Part shown: piece after piece, positions 51,362 to 61,039 of the stretch
How the letters are laid out: every line of letters starts with the position of its first letter
Position numbering within the stretch: position 1 is the first letter of the stretch
Assembly (NCBI RefSeq): GCF_019880385.1
Contig: NZ_CP082273.1
Coordinates: 682,001-746,000 of the forward strand
DNA length: 64,000 nucleotides
DNA from: Nocardioides coralli
GTDB lineage: Bacteria; Actinomycetota; Actinomycetes; Propionibacteriales; Nocardioidaceae
Reading direction: 5' to 3'
Position numbers and translations under genes: made by a program
Notes under the pieces: generated by a model
Seen by the model: the letters and a program-made list of their open reading frames with translations, nothing else
Database searches by the model: none
What the model was told of the DNA's origin: nothing

Positions 51362-52342
51362 GTGACCGGAATGAAGCGGACCACCGAGAAGAACCTGATG
51401 GTCTTCAGCGGCCGGGCACACCCGGAGCTCGCCGAGGAGGTCGCCTCCCAGCTCGGCACCGGCCTCGTGCCGATGTCGGCCTACGAGTTCGCCAACTCCG
51501 AGATCTACGTCCGCTTCGAGGAGTCGGTGCGCGGCTGCGACGCGTTCGTGATCCAGAGCCACACGGCTCCGATCAACGAGTGGATCATGGAGCACCTGAT
51601 CATGGTCGACGCCCTCAAGCGGGCCTCGGCCAAGCGGATCACCGTGGTGGTGCCCTTCTACGGCTACGCGCGGCAGGACAAGAAGCACCGGGGCCGCGAG
51701 CCGATCTCGGCCCGCCTCATGGCCGACATGTTCAAGACGGCCGGCGCCGACCGGCTGATCGCCGTCGACCTCCACACCTCCCAGATCCAGGGCTTCTTCG
51801 ACGGGCCGGTGGACCACCTGATGGCCCTGCCGATCCTCGCCGAGCACGTCAAGCAGCGCTACGGCCACGAGCAGCTGGCCGTGGTCTCGCCCGACGCCGG
51901 CCGGATCAAGGTCGCCGAGCAGTGGTCGAGCCGGCTCGGCGGCGTACCGCTGGCCTTCATCCACAAGACCCGCGACATCAGCCGACCCAACGAGATGGTC
52001 GCCAACCGCGTGGTGGGTCAGGTCGAGGGGCGCATCTGCGTCCTCGTCGACGACATGATCGACACCGGCGGGACCATCGTGAAGGCCACCGAGGCGCTGC
52101 TGGCCGACGGGGCCGCCGGCGTGGTCATCGCCGCCACCCACGCGATCCTGTCCGACCCGGCTGTCGACCGGCTCAAGAACTGCTCGGCGTCAGAGGTGAT
52201 CGTCACCAACACGCTGCCGATCCCGCCGGAGCGCCAGTTCGACAAGCTGACCGTTCTCTCCATCGCACCCCTGCTCTCGCGCGCCATCCGCGAGGTCTTC
52301 GAGGACGGCTCGGTCACCTCGATGTTCGACGGGCACGCCTGA
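51362..52342 (+). CDS. prs: Ribose-phosphate pyrophosphokinase
   Basis: A 326-aa enzyme making PRPP from ribose-5-phosphate and ATP, used in nucleotide, His and Trp synthesis. The family's ATP- and ribose-5-P-binding segments are present: YGYARQDKKHRGREPISARL, VDLHTSQIQGFF, and VDDMIDTGGTI. GTG 51362 has AGGAG 11 nt before it, better than the ATG at 51371. It follows glmU by 43 bp in a standard actinobacterial order. Confidence 0.96.
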   Translation: MTGMKRTTEKNLMVFSGRAHPELAEEVASQLGTGLVPMSAYEFANSEIYVRFEESVRGCDAFVIQSHTAPINEWIMEHLIMVDALKRASAKRITVVVPFYGYARQDKKHRGREPISARLMADMFKTAGADRLIAVDLHTSQIQGFFDGPVDHLMALPILAEHVKQRYGHEQLAVVSPDAGRIKVAEQWSSRLGGVPLAFIHKTRDISRPNEMVANRVVGQVEGRICVLVDDMIDTGGTIVKATEALLADGAAGVVIAATHAILSDPAVDRLKNCSASEVIVTNTLPIPPERQFDKLTVLSIAPLLSRAIREVFEDGSVTSMFDGHA

Positions 52343-52359
52343 GCGCACGACCCCCGCGG

Positions 52360-54774
52360 TCAGCCGCGCGAGCGGCGCAGGTCGTCGAGCGCGTCGTCCC
52401 ACGCCCGGCGCAGCACGGTCGGGACGTCGCCACGCAACGCGTCGGCCAGCTCCTCGACCAGTGGCTCGGTGAACGCCACCGCCGGGAAGGCGCGGCCGAG
52501 CCGGTCCTCGAAGCTGGGCCCACGCTTGACCGCGAGCGCCAGGCCCTCGGTGAGGTAGCGGCTCACGTAGGGGTGCACGAGCCCGGGCTGCTCGGGGTCC
52601 CAGAGACCGGCCGCGGTCGCCTCGAACTCCCGGTTCGACAGGGGCGGCTCGCCGGTCATCCGCTCCCAGGCGGCCGCCTTCGCCTCCTCGGTGGGGAGGG
52701 CAGCGAGCGCGCGGGCCGCGCCGAGCACGCCGGCGATGGTGCCGTCCGCCGCCCGCTCGTCACGGATCTCCTCCGCCCCGATCGCCCCGAGCGCGGCCAA
52801 CCGGTGGATCGCCTGCCAGCGCACGTGACTGTCGACCTCCTGACCGGTGTGGGTCTCGCGGTCCAGCAGCCAGCGCTGGAGCAGCAGCGCGTCGGGGGTG
52901 GTGCGGGCCAGCACCCGGGTCAGGGCGACCGCCATCGTGTCGTCGGGCTCGGACGCCAGACCGGTCTCGCAGGCAGCCGCGACCGTCGCGATGGCCGCCG
53001 GCGCCCCGGCGGGGTCGAGGTGACGCGTCACGAGCTCACCGCTCGCCCAGGTCAGGACGACGTCGAGGATGCCGACGTTGCGCTCCCGCGGCAGGTGGCG
53101 GGTGACGAGGCCGAGGAAGTCGTCGGGTGTCAGCTCGCCGCACCGCACCAGGTCGATCGCGGTGCTCCACACGATGGCGCGGGTGTCGTCCTCGGCGACC
53201 AGGGCGAGGTCACGGGAGAGCGCCTCCCACGTCCGAGGGTCGAGCCGCAGCCGGGCGAAGGTCTCGCCCCGGCTGTTGGGGACCACGGCCGAAACGCCCG
53301 GTCCCAGCGGCAGCCGCAGGGGTGCATCGGCGAGGTCGACCACCTCGGTGGCCGTGGCGACCAGGTCGGCGTCGTACGCCGTCACGGTGAAGCGGTGGGG
53401 CCGGGACCCCTCCCGGGACAGCACGACGCCGTCGTCGTCACCGGTGACCCGGATGGTGTCGAAGCCCGTGGTGCGTAGCCAGGCCTGGACCCAGGCGCGC
53501 ACGTCGCGGTCGGTCGCCTCGTCGAGCGCCGCGACGAAGTCGTCGAGCACCGCGTTGCCGAAGCGGTGGCGCGCGAAGTAGGTCCGCAGCCCGGCGAGGA
53601 AGTCGTCGTCGCCGAGCCACGTGACCAGCTGGCGGATCGCCGAGTTGCCCTTGGCGTAGGAGATGGAGTCGAAGTTGTTGCTCGCCTCGTCGACGTCGGG
53701 CACCTCCTCGGCCAGCGGGGCCACCGGGTGCGTCGAGCGCCGCTCGTCGGCGGCGTAGGCGCGGGCCTTGCCGCCGACGGCGAAGCTGACGAAGTTGCCG
53801 CCGAAGCCCGCGGCCTCGTCGGCGAGCCGGTAGCCCATGTAGTCGGCGAAGGACTCCTGGAGCCAGGTGTCCTCCCACCACGTCATCGTCACCAGGTTGC
53901 CGAACCACTGGTGCGCCATCTCGTGGGCGATGACGGTCGCCCGCCGCCGCCGCTCGTTGGCCGTCGGCACGCCCACCGGCAGCGTCTCGTCGCGGTAGGT
54001 GATGCACCCGGGGTTCTCCAACGCGCCCCAGTTGAGCCCCGGCACGAACACCTGGTCGTAGCTGCCGAAGGCGTAGGGCTCGCCGAACATGTCCTGGAAG
54101 CGGTCGAAGCAGGACTCGGTGACGTGGCGCAGCTCCTCGATGTCACGGTCGAGCTGTGTCGCGAGCGAGGCCCGCGCGTGCCAGCCGAACGGGATGCCGG
54201 CGTGCTCCCACGTGTGGGAGTGCCAGGGGCCCGCGCACACCGTGAACATCGGCAGCGGGATCGGCTCGGTGGTCGCGAACCGCCAGCGCGTGCCCTCCTG
54301 CTCGGCGAGACGGCCGTTGGCGAGAGCGGTCCAGCCCTCCGGCGCGGTCACCGTCACGGTGACCGGCGCCTTGAGGTCGTTCTGGTCGAAGCAGGGGAAG
54401 ATCCGCTGGCACAGGTCCATGCCGACGTACGCGCCGACGTAGGTCTCGCCGTCGGCGGGGTCGGTGAAGGTGTGCATGCCGTCACCGTCGGTGACGTAGG
54501 GCAGCCGTGCCTCGACGACCACCTCGTTGTCCCGCGCGAGGTCGCGCAGCGGAAGCCGGTGCCCGTCGTAGTCGGCGGCGAGCACGCCGTCGACCACGAC
54601 GTCGCGGGCCGAGGTCAGCTCGAGGAACGTCGCCGCTCCCTGCTCGTGGCAGCGGAACCGGACCACGGCGCGGACTCCGAAGTCCTCGCGCCGGGTGAGG
54701 TCGAAGTCGAGCTCGTAGGACACGTCCGAGAGCAGCGCCGCTCGCGCGCGCGCCTCCGAGAGGGTGAGAGACAT
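52360..54774 (-). CDS. pepN: Aminopeptidase N (M1 zinc metallopeptidase)
   Basis: An 804-aa aminopeptidase. The zinc motif is HEMAHQWFGN with the distal Glu in WLQESFADYMG. The exopeptidase motif is GALEN, where GAMEN is usual; this single change is tolerated in other actinobacterial PepN. A C-terminal ERAP-like helical domain follows. It is divergent from rplY, with a leader of about 230 bp between them, and convergent with prs. Confidence 0.94.
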   Translation of the reverse strand: MSLTLSEARARAALLSDVSYELDFDLTRREDFGVRAVVRFRCHEQGAATFLELTSARDVVVDGVLAADYDGHRLPLRDLARDNEVVVEARLPYVTDGDGMHTFTDPADGETYVGAYVGMDLCQRIFPCFDQNDLKAPVTVTVTAPEGWTALANGRLAEQEGTRWRFATTEPIPLPMFTVCAGPWHSHTWEHAGIPFGWHARASLATQLDRDIEELRHVTESCFDRFQDMFGEPYAFGSYDQVFVPGLNWGALENPGCITYRDETLPVGVPTANERRRRATVIAHEMAHQWFGNLVTMTWWEDTWLQESFADYMGYRLADEAAGFGGNFVSFAVGGKARAYAADERRSTHPVAPLAEEVPDVDEASNNFDSISYAKGNSAIRQLVTWLGDDDFLAGLRTYFARHRFGNAVLDDFVAALDEATDRDVRAWVQAWLRTTGFDTIRVTGDDDGVVLSREGSRPHRFTVTAYDADLVATATEVVDLADAPLRLPLGPGVSAVVPNSRGETFARLRLDPRTWEALSRDLALVAEDDTRAIVWSTAIDLVRCGELTPDDFLGLVTRHLPRERNVGILDVVLTWASGELVTRHLDPAGAPAAIATVAAACETGLASEPDDTMAVALTRVLARTTPDALLLQRWLLDRETHTGQEVDSHVRWQAIHRLAALGAIGAEEIRDERAADGTIAGVLGAARALAALPTEEAKAAAWERMTGEPPLSNREFEATAAGLWDPEQPGLVHPYVSRYLTEGLALAVKRGPSFEDRLGRAFPAVAFTEPLVEELADALRGDVPTVLRRAWDDALDDLRRSRG

Positions 54775-54857
54775 GCGCCGACCATAGTCGGGCTCCACGT
54801 CGGGGCGCCCGGCGCCGGGGGAGGCCCGCGGATTGGCCTCGCCAGCGGGGGCGGGAC

Positions 54858-54863
54858 TAGTCT
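54858..54863 (+). promoter_or_regulatory. Candidate -10 of the rplY-pth operon
   Basis: TAGTCT, with TTGGCC at 54833-54838 as a -35 (19-bp spacing). Transcription from it would give a leader of about 140 nt before rplY. Confidence 0.55.
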
Positions 54864-54936
54864 GTGGCGGTTGCCTCGGCGAGGGACACCACACCGGGAC
54901 CGGTGGGGTCGTCCGTGATCGACAGGGCGGGTCTGG

Positions 54937-54958
54937 ACGCCGCGCTGTCGCGCGGCGT
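54937..54958 (+). promoter_or_regulatory. Leader hairpin upstream of rplY
   Basis: ACGCCGCGC at 54937-54945 pairs perfectly with 54950-54958 around a TGTC loop. It lies in the rplY leader, 50 nt before the start codon. It could be an autoregulatory protein-binding site, as known for other ribosomal protein leaders, or an attenuator. The ribosome binding site near the ATG (GAGGAG) is outside it. Confidence 0.4.
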
Positions 54959-55008
54959 TCGTCGTTCCGGGGCCCTACGGACGTCAGCACACACGAGGAG
55001 CACGACAG

Positions 55009-55692
55009 ATGGCCGAGAAGATCAACGCCGAGCAGCGCACCGAGTTCGGCAAGGGTGCCGCCCGCCGGATCCGCCGCGCGGACAAGATCCCCGCCGTCGT
55101 GTACGGCCACGGCAACGAGCCGATGCACCTGACCCTCCCGGGCCACGAGACCATGATGGCGCTCAAGCACGGTGGCAAGAACGCGCTGCTCGACCTGCAG
55201 ATCGACGGCGACGCCCAGCTGGCGCTGACCAAGCAGGTGCAGGTCGACCCCATCCGCCGCACCATCGAGCACGTCGACTTCGTGGCGGTGAAGCGCGGTG
55301 AGAAGGTCCACGTCGAGGTTCCGATCCACGTCGTCGGCGAGGCCGCCCCGGAGACCCTGGTCGTCACCGAGAACTCGTGGGTCGAGGTCGAGGCCGAGGC
55401 CACCCACATCCCCGAGTACTTCGAGGTGTCGGTCGAGGGCGCCGAGGTCGGCACCCTGATCCACGCCTCCGACATCGACATCCCGTCGGGCTCCACCCTG
55501 CTCTCCGACCCGGAGCTGCTCATCGTCAACGTCGCCCAGCAGCGCTCCGAGGAGGAGCTGGAGGCCGAGCTCGAGGAGGCCGAGGCCGAGGTCGGCATCG
55601 AGCGCGACGAGTCCGAGGACGAGGCTGCCGAGGGCGCCGGTGACGAGGCCGCCGAGGGCGGCGACGACTCCGAGGGCGACTCCGCCGAGTGA
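55009..55692 (+). CDS. rplY: 50S ribosomal protein L25/general stress protein Ctc
   Basis: A 227-aa ribosomal protein that binds 5S rRNA. It is the long Ctc type: the N-terminal L25 domain (EFGKGAARRIRRADKIPAVVYG) followed by the TL5 C-terminal domain (VPIHVVGEAAPE). The acidic tail from about residue 180 is rich in Glu and Asp. The stop overlaps the GTG of pth. A long leader with a GC hairpin precedes it. Confidence 0.95.
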   Translation: MAEKINAEQRTEFGKGAARRIRRADKIPAVVYGHGNEPMHLTLPGHETMMALKHGGKNALLDLQIDGDAQLALTKQVQVDPIRRTIEHVDFVAVKRGEKVHVEVPIHVVGEAAPETLVVTENSWVEVEAEATHIPEYFEVSVEGAEVGTLIHASDIDIPSGSTLLSDPELLIVNVAQQRSEEELEAELEEAEAEVGIERDESEDEAAEGAGDEAAEGGDDSEGDSAE

Positions 55693-56357
55693 CCCTGCAG
55701 GACCTGCTCCGACGGGTCCTCCGGACGGGCCGGGACGACGCGATGACGCCCCAGACGACGCACGCCGACACCAGCGAGGTGTGGCTCGTGGTCGGGCTCG
55801 GCAATCCCGGCCCGTCGTACGCCGGCCACCGGCACAACGTGGGCTACCTCGTCTGCGACGAGCTGGCCTCCCGCATGGGCGGCGGCTTCCGCGCCCACAA
55901 GTCGGGACGCGCCGACGTGGTGGAGGGCCGGCTGACCCCGCCCGGGACGCCCGGTCCCCGCGTGGTGCTCGGGCGTGCCCGTGGCTACATGAACGAGTCG
56001 GGCGGTCCCGCCAAGGCGCTGGCCACCTTCTACAAGGTGCCGCCCGAGCGCGTCGTCGTCGTCCACGATGAGCTCGACATCCCGTTCGGCACGCTGCGCG
56101 TCAAGCGCGGCGGTGGCGACAACGGCCACAACGGCCTGCGCTCGCTGCGGTCCTCGCTCGGCACCGGGGAGTTCTACCGGGTGCGCGTCGGCATCGGTCG
56201 GCCCCCGGGCCGACAGGACGTGTCGGACTTCGTGCTCTCCCCCTACTCGACCGTCGAGCGCAAGGAGCTCCCGTTCCAGGTCGACCGCGCGGCCGACGCC
56301 GTCGAGTCCCTGGTCTGCGAGGGCCTCGAGCGCACCCAGCAGACCTTCAACTCCTGA
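55689..56357 (+). CDS. pth: Peptidyl-tRNA hydrolase
   Basis: A 222-aa enzyme that frees peptides from peptidyl-tRNA. Conserved residues: Asn in GLGNPGP, His in HRHNVGY, Asp in VHDELDIPFG, Asn in NGHNGLRS. GTG 55689 overlaps the rplY stop; ATG 55743 is the alternative and would give 204 aa, nearer the family average, so the N-terminal 18 residues are uncertain. Confidence 0.94.
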   Translation: MTLQDLLRRVLRTGRDDAMTPQTTHADTSEVWLVVGLGNPGPSYAGHRHNVGYLVCDELASRMGGGFRAHKSGRADVVEGRLTPPGTPGPRVVLGRARGYMNESGGPAKALATFYKVPPERVVVVHDELDIPFGTLRVKRGGGDNGHNGLRSLRSSLGTGEFYRVRVGIGRPPGRQDVSDFVLSPYSTVERKELPFQVDRAADAVESLVCEGLERTQQTFNS

Positions 56358-56380
56358 CCCCGGAAAGTAGGGTGACCCCC

Positions 56381-57151
56381 GTGACCGACCAGCCACCTGC
56401 CGCCATCGCCTCCGACGACCACGCCTTCGCCGTGTGGGCCGCCGAGCGGGCCGGCGCCCGGTTGCTCCAGGTCCGCACCGAGGGACTGGAGGGCAAGGCC
56501 CTCAAGGACGCCGGCGACGCCGCCGCACAGGAGACGCTCGCCGCGCTGCTGGCCGAGCACCGGCCCGGGGACGCGGTGCTCTCGGAGGAGGCGAGCGACG
56601 ACCGGGCCCGCCTCGAGGCGGACCGGGTCTGGATCATCGACCCCCTCGACGGGACGCGCGAGTTCTCCGAGCCGCCCCGCGACGACTGGGCGGTCCACGT
56701 CGCGCTGTGGGAGAAGGGCGACCTGGTGGCGGGTGCCGTGGCGCAGCCCGCGCTCGGCGAGATCTACAACACCGGTACGCCGTCGGTCGTCCCGCCGCGC
56801 AGCAGCGACCGGCCGCGGATCGCCGTCTCCCGCACCCGGCCGCCGGCCTTCGTGGAGGCCCTCGCCGCCGAGATCGACGCCGAGCTGGTGCCGATGGGCT
56901 CGGCCGGGGTCAAGGTGATGAGCGTCGTCCGCGACGTCGCCGACGCCTACGTCCATGCCGGCGGGCAGTACCAGTGGGACAACGCCGCACCGGTGGCCGT
57001 GGCGCGCGCGGCCGGGCTCCACTGCTCACGGGTCGACGGCTCGCCGCTGGTCTACAACGAGGCGGACACCTCGCTGCCCGACCTCGTGGTGTGCCGCCCG
57101 GAGCTCGCCGAGGAGATCCTCGACTTCGTGCGGCGGCACGGCACCGACTGA
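56381..57151 (+). CDS. cysQ: 3'(2'),5'-bisphosphate nucleotidase (CysQ-like)
   Basis: A 256-aa inositol-monophosphatase-fold enzyme. The metal motif is DPLDGTREF and a second Asp is in QWDNAAP. CysQ removes PAP, the by-product of sulfotransferase and sulfate-assimilation reactions. The GTG at 56381 is chosen because TAGGGT (56368-56373) lies 7 nt before it; the earlier GTG 56372 would overlap that -10. A sulfotransferase gene at the end of the window would generate its substrate. Confidence 0.86.
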   Translation: MTDQPPAAIASDDHAFAVWAAERAGARLLQVRTEGLEGKALKDAGDAAAQETLAALLAEHRPGDAVLSEEASDDRARLEADRVWIIDPLDGTREFSEPPRDDWAVHVALWEKGDLVAGAVAQPALGEIYNTGTPSVVPPRSSDRPRIAVSRTRPPAFVEALAAEIDAELVPMGSAGVKVMSVVRDVADAYVHAGGQYQWDNAAPVAVARAAGLHCSRVDGSPLVYNEADTSLPDLVVCRPELAEEILDFVRRHGTD

Positions 57152-57185
57152 CTCGGCACCGACTGACTGGGGGCCTGCCCGCGGC

Positions 57186-58229
57186 TCACGAGACGGGGCC
57201 GGTCACCTCGAGTCCCGGGTTGCGGTCCAGCCAGGCGTCCATGCGGTCCTCGCGCACGTCACGCCACATCGCGGCGTTGGCCGGCCCGTCGAGGTAGACG
57301 ACGCTCTGCTCGCCCTCCCAGCCGAAGCCGGCCACGGGTGCGGTGAGGAAGTGCATCGACCCCTTGCGCATGCCCCGGACGTCGAGGAGCAGGTCGCGCA
57401 TCTCCCCGACCTCGAACTCCTCGTCGACGCTGACGTGCTGGGTCGCGGTGTCGAGCAGGTCGTAGAGGTCGAGGGGGCTCGAGGACCGCAGCTCGGTCAT
57501 CGACTGGGCGAGCAGCGCCCGGAGCACGGCCTGCTGGCGGCGTACCCGGTCCAGGTCGCCGTTCGGGAGGCCGTAGCGCTGCCCGACGTACTTGAGCGCA
57601 CGCTCGCCGTCGAGGAAGTGCTCGCCCTTGGTCCAGGTGATCTTGCGCTTGGAGTCGGTGACGGTGCGTGGCACCTTGACGGTGACCCCGCCGACCTCGT
57701 CGATCATCGCCTCGAACCCGGACCAGTCGACGACCGCCAGGTGGTCCATCCGCAGGCCGGTGAGCTGCTCGACGGTGGCCACGGCCAGGGACGGCCCGGC
57801 GAAGGAGAACGCCGCGTTGATCTTGGCCTCGCCGTAGCCCGGGATCGCCACCCACGAGTCGCGGGGGATCGAGATCAGGGAGCCCGTCTCACGGTCGGCG
57901 TCGAGGTGCAGCACCATGATGGTGTCGGTCCGCTGGGCGCCCGGGACCCACTCGGCCGCGCCGGCGCCGGCACCCGTGGTCGCCACGTCCGAGCGACGGT
58001 CGGTGCCCATCAGCAGGATGTTGACCGACTCGGCTCCGGGACCCGACGTGGGTCGCTCCGGCCGCTGCTCCAGTCCGTCGAAGACACCCTCGATCCGCTG
58101 CACCTGGCCGGCGAGCCGCGACTGCGTTGCGTAGAGCCCGGCGAAGGCCGCGACGGCGAGCACGACCAGCACGACGCCCCCGAAGATCGAGGCGCGCAGG
58201 ATGCGGCGACGCGACGCGAGGCGTGGCAT
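57186..58229 (-). CDS. LytR-CpsA-Psr (LCP) family protein
   Basis: A 347-aa membrane protein: one N-terminal helix (ASIFGGVVLVVLAVAAFAGLY) then an extracellular LCP domain with ILLMGTDRR, RTDTIMVLHLD, SIPRDSWV and RYGLPNGDLDRVRRQQ, the Arg and Asp residues that bind the polyprenyl pyrophosphate. LCP proteins attach polymers such as teichoic acid or capsule to peptidoglycan. It stands beside exopolysaccharide genes, so it may attach that polymer. Confidence 0.9.
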   Translation of the reverse strand: MPRLASRRRILRASIFGGVVLVVLAVAAFAGLYATQSRLAGQVQRIEGVFDGLEQRPERPTSGPGAESVNILLMGTDRRSDVATTGAGAGAAEWVPGAQRTDTIMVLHLDADRETGSLISIPRDSWVAIPGYGEAKINAAFSFAGPSLAVATVEQLTGLRMDHLAVVDWSGFEAMIDEVGGVTVKVPRTVTDSKRKITWTKGEHFLDGERALKYVGQRYGLPNGDLDRVRRQQAVLRALLAQSMTELRSSSPLDLYDLLDTATQHVSVDEEFEVGEMRDLLLDVRGMRKGSMHFLTAPVAGFGWEGEQSVVYLDGPANAAMWRDVREDRMDAWLDRNPGLEVTGPVS

Positions 58230-58312
58230 GGCTGCACGATGACCCGCTTCGCGGGCGGGTGCCCGATGTGCGGGCCGAAGTACCCAAAACGGGGGAGCGG
58301 TGGCGGTCGGGC

Positions 58313-59647
58313 TCAGCCGGCCGTACGCCGCAGCAGGCCCAGCCGCGGGCGCAGCGTCGGGTGGGTGCGCAGCCCGAGTCGCTGCCGCGCCAGCCACCAC
58401 AGCGTCAGGTACACCGCGATCGAGATCGCCGAGGAGACCACGGCCAGCCCGACCACGCCCACCAGCAGCGCCGCGGCGGTGCCGAGCCCGACCCGGAGCG
58501 CCACCGAGACCGACTGCACCGTGGCGACGACGCCCTCCTGGTGCGACATGGTCAGCGCGGTGCCGCACTGGCCGCTGACCACGTTGCCGATCTGGGCCGC
58601 GGACAGCAGGAACAGCAGGAGCGCTGCCTCGCGGAACGGCTCGCCGAAGACGAGGGCGAGCAGGTCGCCGGGCACCACGAGCATCGGCACGAGCAGCACC
58701 AGGGTGGCCACGGCGGACACCGATGCGCCGGTCCGCAGCACCGCCTCGAGCCGGGCGCGGTCACCGCTGGCGAGCATCCGTGAGATCACCGGGGCGAAGA
58801 CGACCTGGAGCGAGGTCGGGGCGATGGCCAGCACCAGCGCCATCCGTTGGGCAGCGGAGTAGAAGGAGGCGTCGGCGCTGACGAGCACGGCAGCGGCGAT
58901 CCAGATCTCGACCGTGCCCGCGAGGTAGACAGCGACCTGGTTGACCGCGAACCGCCAGTTCCGGCCGACCATCTCGCGGACGTCGCCCACCACGGAGCCC
59001 GAGCCGGGTACGCCCGACCACCGACGGCTCACGAGGAAGCCCGCGGCCAGGACGGGGACGGCGTACCCGGCGGCGAGCGCGAGCACCGCCCCCGCCAGTC
59101 CCGTCTCGGGGAACAGCCACCAGGCCAGGGCGAGGGATGCGGCCTGCAGGCAGCTGACCAGGGCGCCGCCGGACCGGCCCTCGAGCAGGCTCGCGAAGCG
59201 GACCCGGCCGAAGCCGCGCAGGTAGCTCGCCCAGAGCTTCTGCAGACCACCGAGGACCGCCAGCAGTGCGAAGCCGACCGCCAGCACGAGCGCCTCGCGG
59301 TCGGGTCCCGAGGCGAGGTAGAGGACCAGGCCGGCGACGAGGGCGGCCGCAGGCAGGCTGATCAGTGCCGCAGCGCGGGCGCCCCGCCGCAGCACCGCGA
59401 GACCGGCGAGGTCATCCGCCTCGAGCCGGGCGGCGTCGCGCAGGCCACCCCGGTGGGCGCCGAGCAGGCCGAGCTGGCCGACGACCGTCGAGGAGGTCAG
59501 CGCGACCACGAAGTAGCCGTAGTCGGAGAGGCCCAACCACCGACTGGCGACCGCGTTGCCGACCAGGTAGCCGACGACGGCCACGCCGTAGGACGTGCCG
59601 AACCACACCAGCGCGCCCAGCACGGACGCGCGTCGGCCCGACCTCAC
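58313..59647 (-). CDS. Wzx-type polysaccharide flippase
   Basis: A 444-aa membrane protein with about 12 to 14 helices of the MATE/polysaccharide-exporter superfamily, which moves lipid-linked repeat units across the membrane. The N-terminal half shows family spacing (FGTSYGVAVVGYLVGNAVASRWLG, then DYGYF). The start GTG overlaps the stop of the Wzy gene (GTGA), so the two are coupled. Confidence 0.85.
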   Translation of the reverse strand: MRSGRRASVLGALVWFGTSYGVAVVGYLVGNAVASRWLGLSDYGYFVVALTSSTVVGQLGLLGAHRGGLRDAARLEADDLAGLAVLRRGARAAALISLPAAALVAGLVLYLASGPDREALVLAVGFALLAVLGGLQKLWASYLRGFGRVRFASLLEGRSGGALVSCLQAASLALAWWLFPETGLAGAVLALAAGYAVPVLAAGFLVSRRWSGVPGSGSVVGDVREMVGRNWRFAVNQVAVYLAGTVEIWIAAAVLVSADASFYSAAQRMALVLAIAPTSLQVVFAPVISRMLASGDRARLEAVLRTGASVSAVATLVLLVPMLVVPGDLLALVFGEPFREAALLLFLLSAAQIGNVVSGQCGTALTMSHQEGVVATVQSVSVALRVGLGTAAALLVGVVGLAVVSSAISIAVYLTLWWLARQRLGLRTHPTLRPRLGLLRRTAG

Positions 59648-60942
59648 GGAGCAAGGCCCGTCAGGTCCCCGGCCGGCTGGTCCCGCTCGGAGGCGCGACG
59701 CGAGAGGCGCCGGTGGACGAGGTACCCGGCCGCGAGGCCCAGACCCACCCAGGACACCGGCGGGATGAGTCCACCGCCGGCGGTGAACATCCGCACCAGC
59801 GGCAGTGCGAGGAGCGCCGTCACCGGCAGCATCCAGCCCGGCTCACGGTGCAGGCTGCTGGCCAGGGACAGGAAGAGGCCGATCAGCACGATCACCACGA
59901 CGGCGGCGGCCAGGGCCGCGAAGACGCCGGCCCGCAACCAGGTGTCGATGACGAAGTTGTGGGAGCTCGCCCCCTCGGTCGCCACCCCGCCGAACAACAG
60001 GCTGGTGCCGAGGTTGTCGAGCGCCTGGTCCAGCAGGTTGCCGCGGGCCTGGTAGGAGCTGTCGTCCTGGGTGAACCGCACCCAGATGACGGTGAGGAAG
60101 CCGGTGGCCGCGAGCACGGCCCCGCCGAGGCCGACGACGAGCCCTCCGCCCACGAGACGGGGGGTCAGGCGGACCCCGAGCAGGGCGCGCAGCAGCGCCA
60201 GCAGCGGCCAGGCGGCGGCCGCGATGATCACCGAGCGCGACATCGACACCACGATCAGCAGGACTCCGAGCGCCATCGAGAAGGTGTAGAGCGCCCGCGC
60301 CCCGGCCGAGGTGAACGGACGCATGCCGACGCAGGCGGCGGACGCCGCCATCCCGACCAGCACCGCGCCGAAGACCTCGTGGCGCAGGTTGCCCCGCACG
60401 ACCTCCTCGTCGAAGCCGAAGCCAGCGAACGCCGCGCGGAAGAGCTCGCGCTGGAGGACCTCCGGGTCGGCTGCGGCGATCGTCCGCCCGATCACGCCGA
60501 CCGGGTTGATGCCGTTGACGATCATCGAGAACGACAGTCCGACCACCAGCGACATGGTCACCGTGAGGGCGCTCCACCGGAACGCGGCGACCCAGCGGTC
60601 GTGGTCGAGCGTGAGCCCCCGGTGGACGACGGTGGCGAGGGCGACGAACACGCCGAGGAAGACCAGCTGCTCGAGAGGCTGGACGAACCCGAGGCCGTGG
60701 TAGGCCTGTGCGGCGATCCAGATGGTGCAGAGCACGACGTTGGCGACGACGAAGGGTGCTGCGACGCTCAGCACCGGGGAGAAGACGCGGGATCGGTGGG
60801 AGACCAGCACCAGCGCGAGGAAGAGCAGCATGGCGGTGACGTGCAGCCGCAACGGCCCCGCGACCACGAACCACTGCAGCGGCAACGCGGCCATCACGGC
60901 CATGAGGAGCCACTTCACGGTGTCCCCCACTTCCTCCAACAT
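59644..60942 (-). CDS. Wzy-type O-antigen polymerase/ligase-like protein
   Basis: A 432-aa protein with about ten or more helices and a long external loop of the O-antigen polymerase kind; SMSRSVIIAAAAWPLLALL resembles the conserved region of the family, and SHNFVIDTWLRAG is the H-containing motif near the end typical of Wzy/WaaL. It would polymerise lipid-linked repeats. ATG 60942 is favoured; GTG 60915 is the alternative. Divergent from the BY-kinase gene. Confidence 0.8.
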   Translation of the reverse strand: MLEEVGDTVKWLLMAVMAALPLQWFVVAGPLRLHVTAMLLFLALVLVSHRSRVFSPVLSVAAPFVVANVVLCTIWIAAQAYHGLGFVQPLEQLVFLGVFVALATVVHRGLTLDHDRWVAAFRWSALTVTMSLVVGLSFSMIVNGINPVGVIGRTIAAADPEVLQRELFRAAFAGFGFDEEVVRGNLRHEVFGAVLVGMAASAACVGMRPFTSAGARALYTFSMALGVLLIVVSMSRSVIIAAAAWPLLALLRALLGVRLTPRLVGGGLVVGLGGAVLAATGFLTVIWVRFTQDDSSYQARGNLLDQALDNLGTSLLFGGVATEGASSHNFVIDTWLRAGVFAALAAAVVVIVLIGLFLSLASSLHREPGWMLPVTALLALPLVRMFTAGGGLIPPVSWVGLGLAAGYLVHRRLSRRASERDQPAGDLTGLAP

Positions 60943-61039
60943 GCGACCAAATCGACTGCCCGGCCCTAGTATGGGCCAGTTGCCGCATGCCCGCGTGCGT
61001 TCCCCGACGCACGGCGGTCGACCGGATGGGGGGTTCGGT

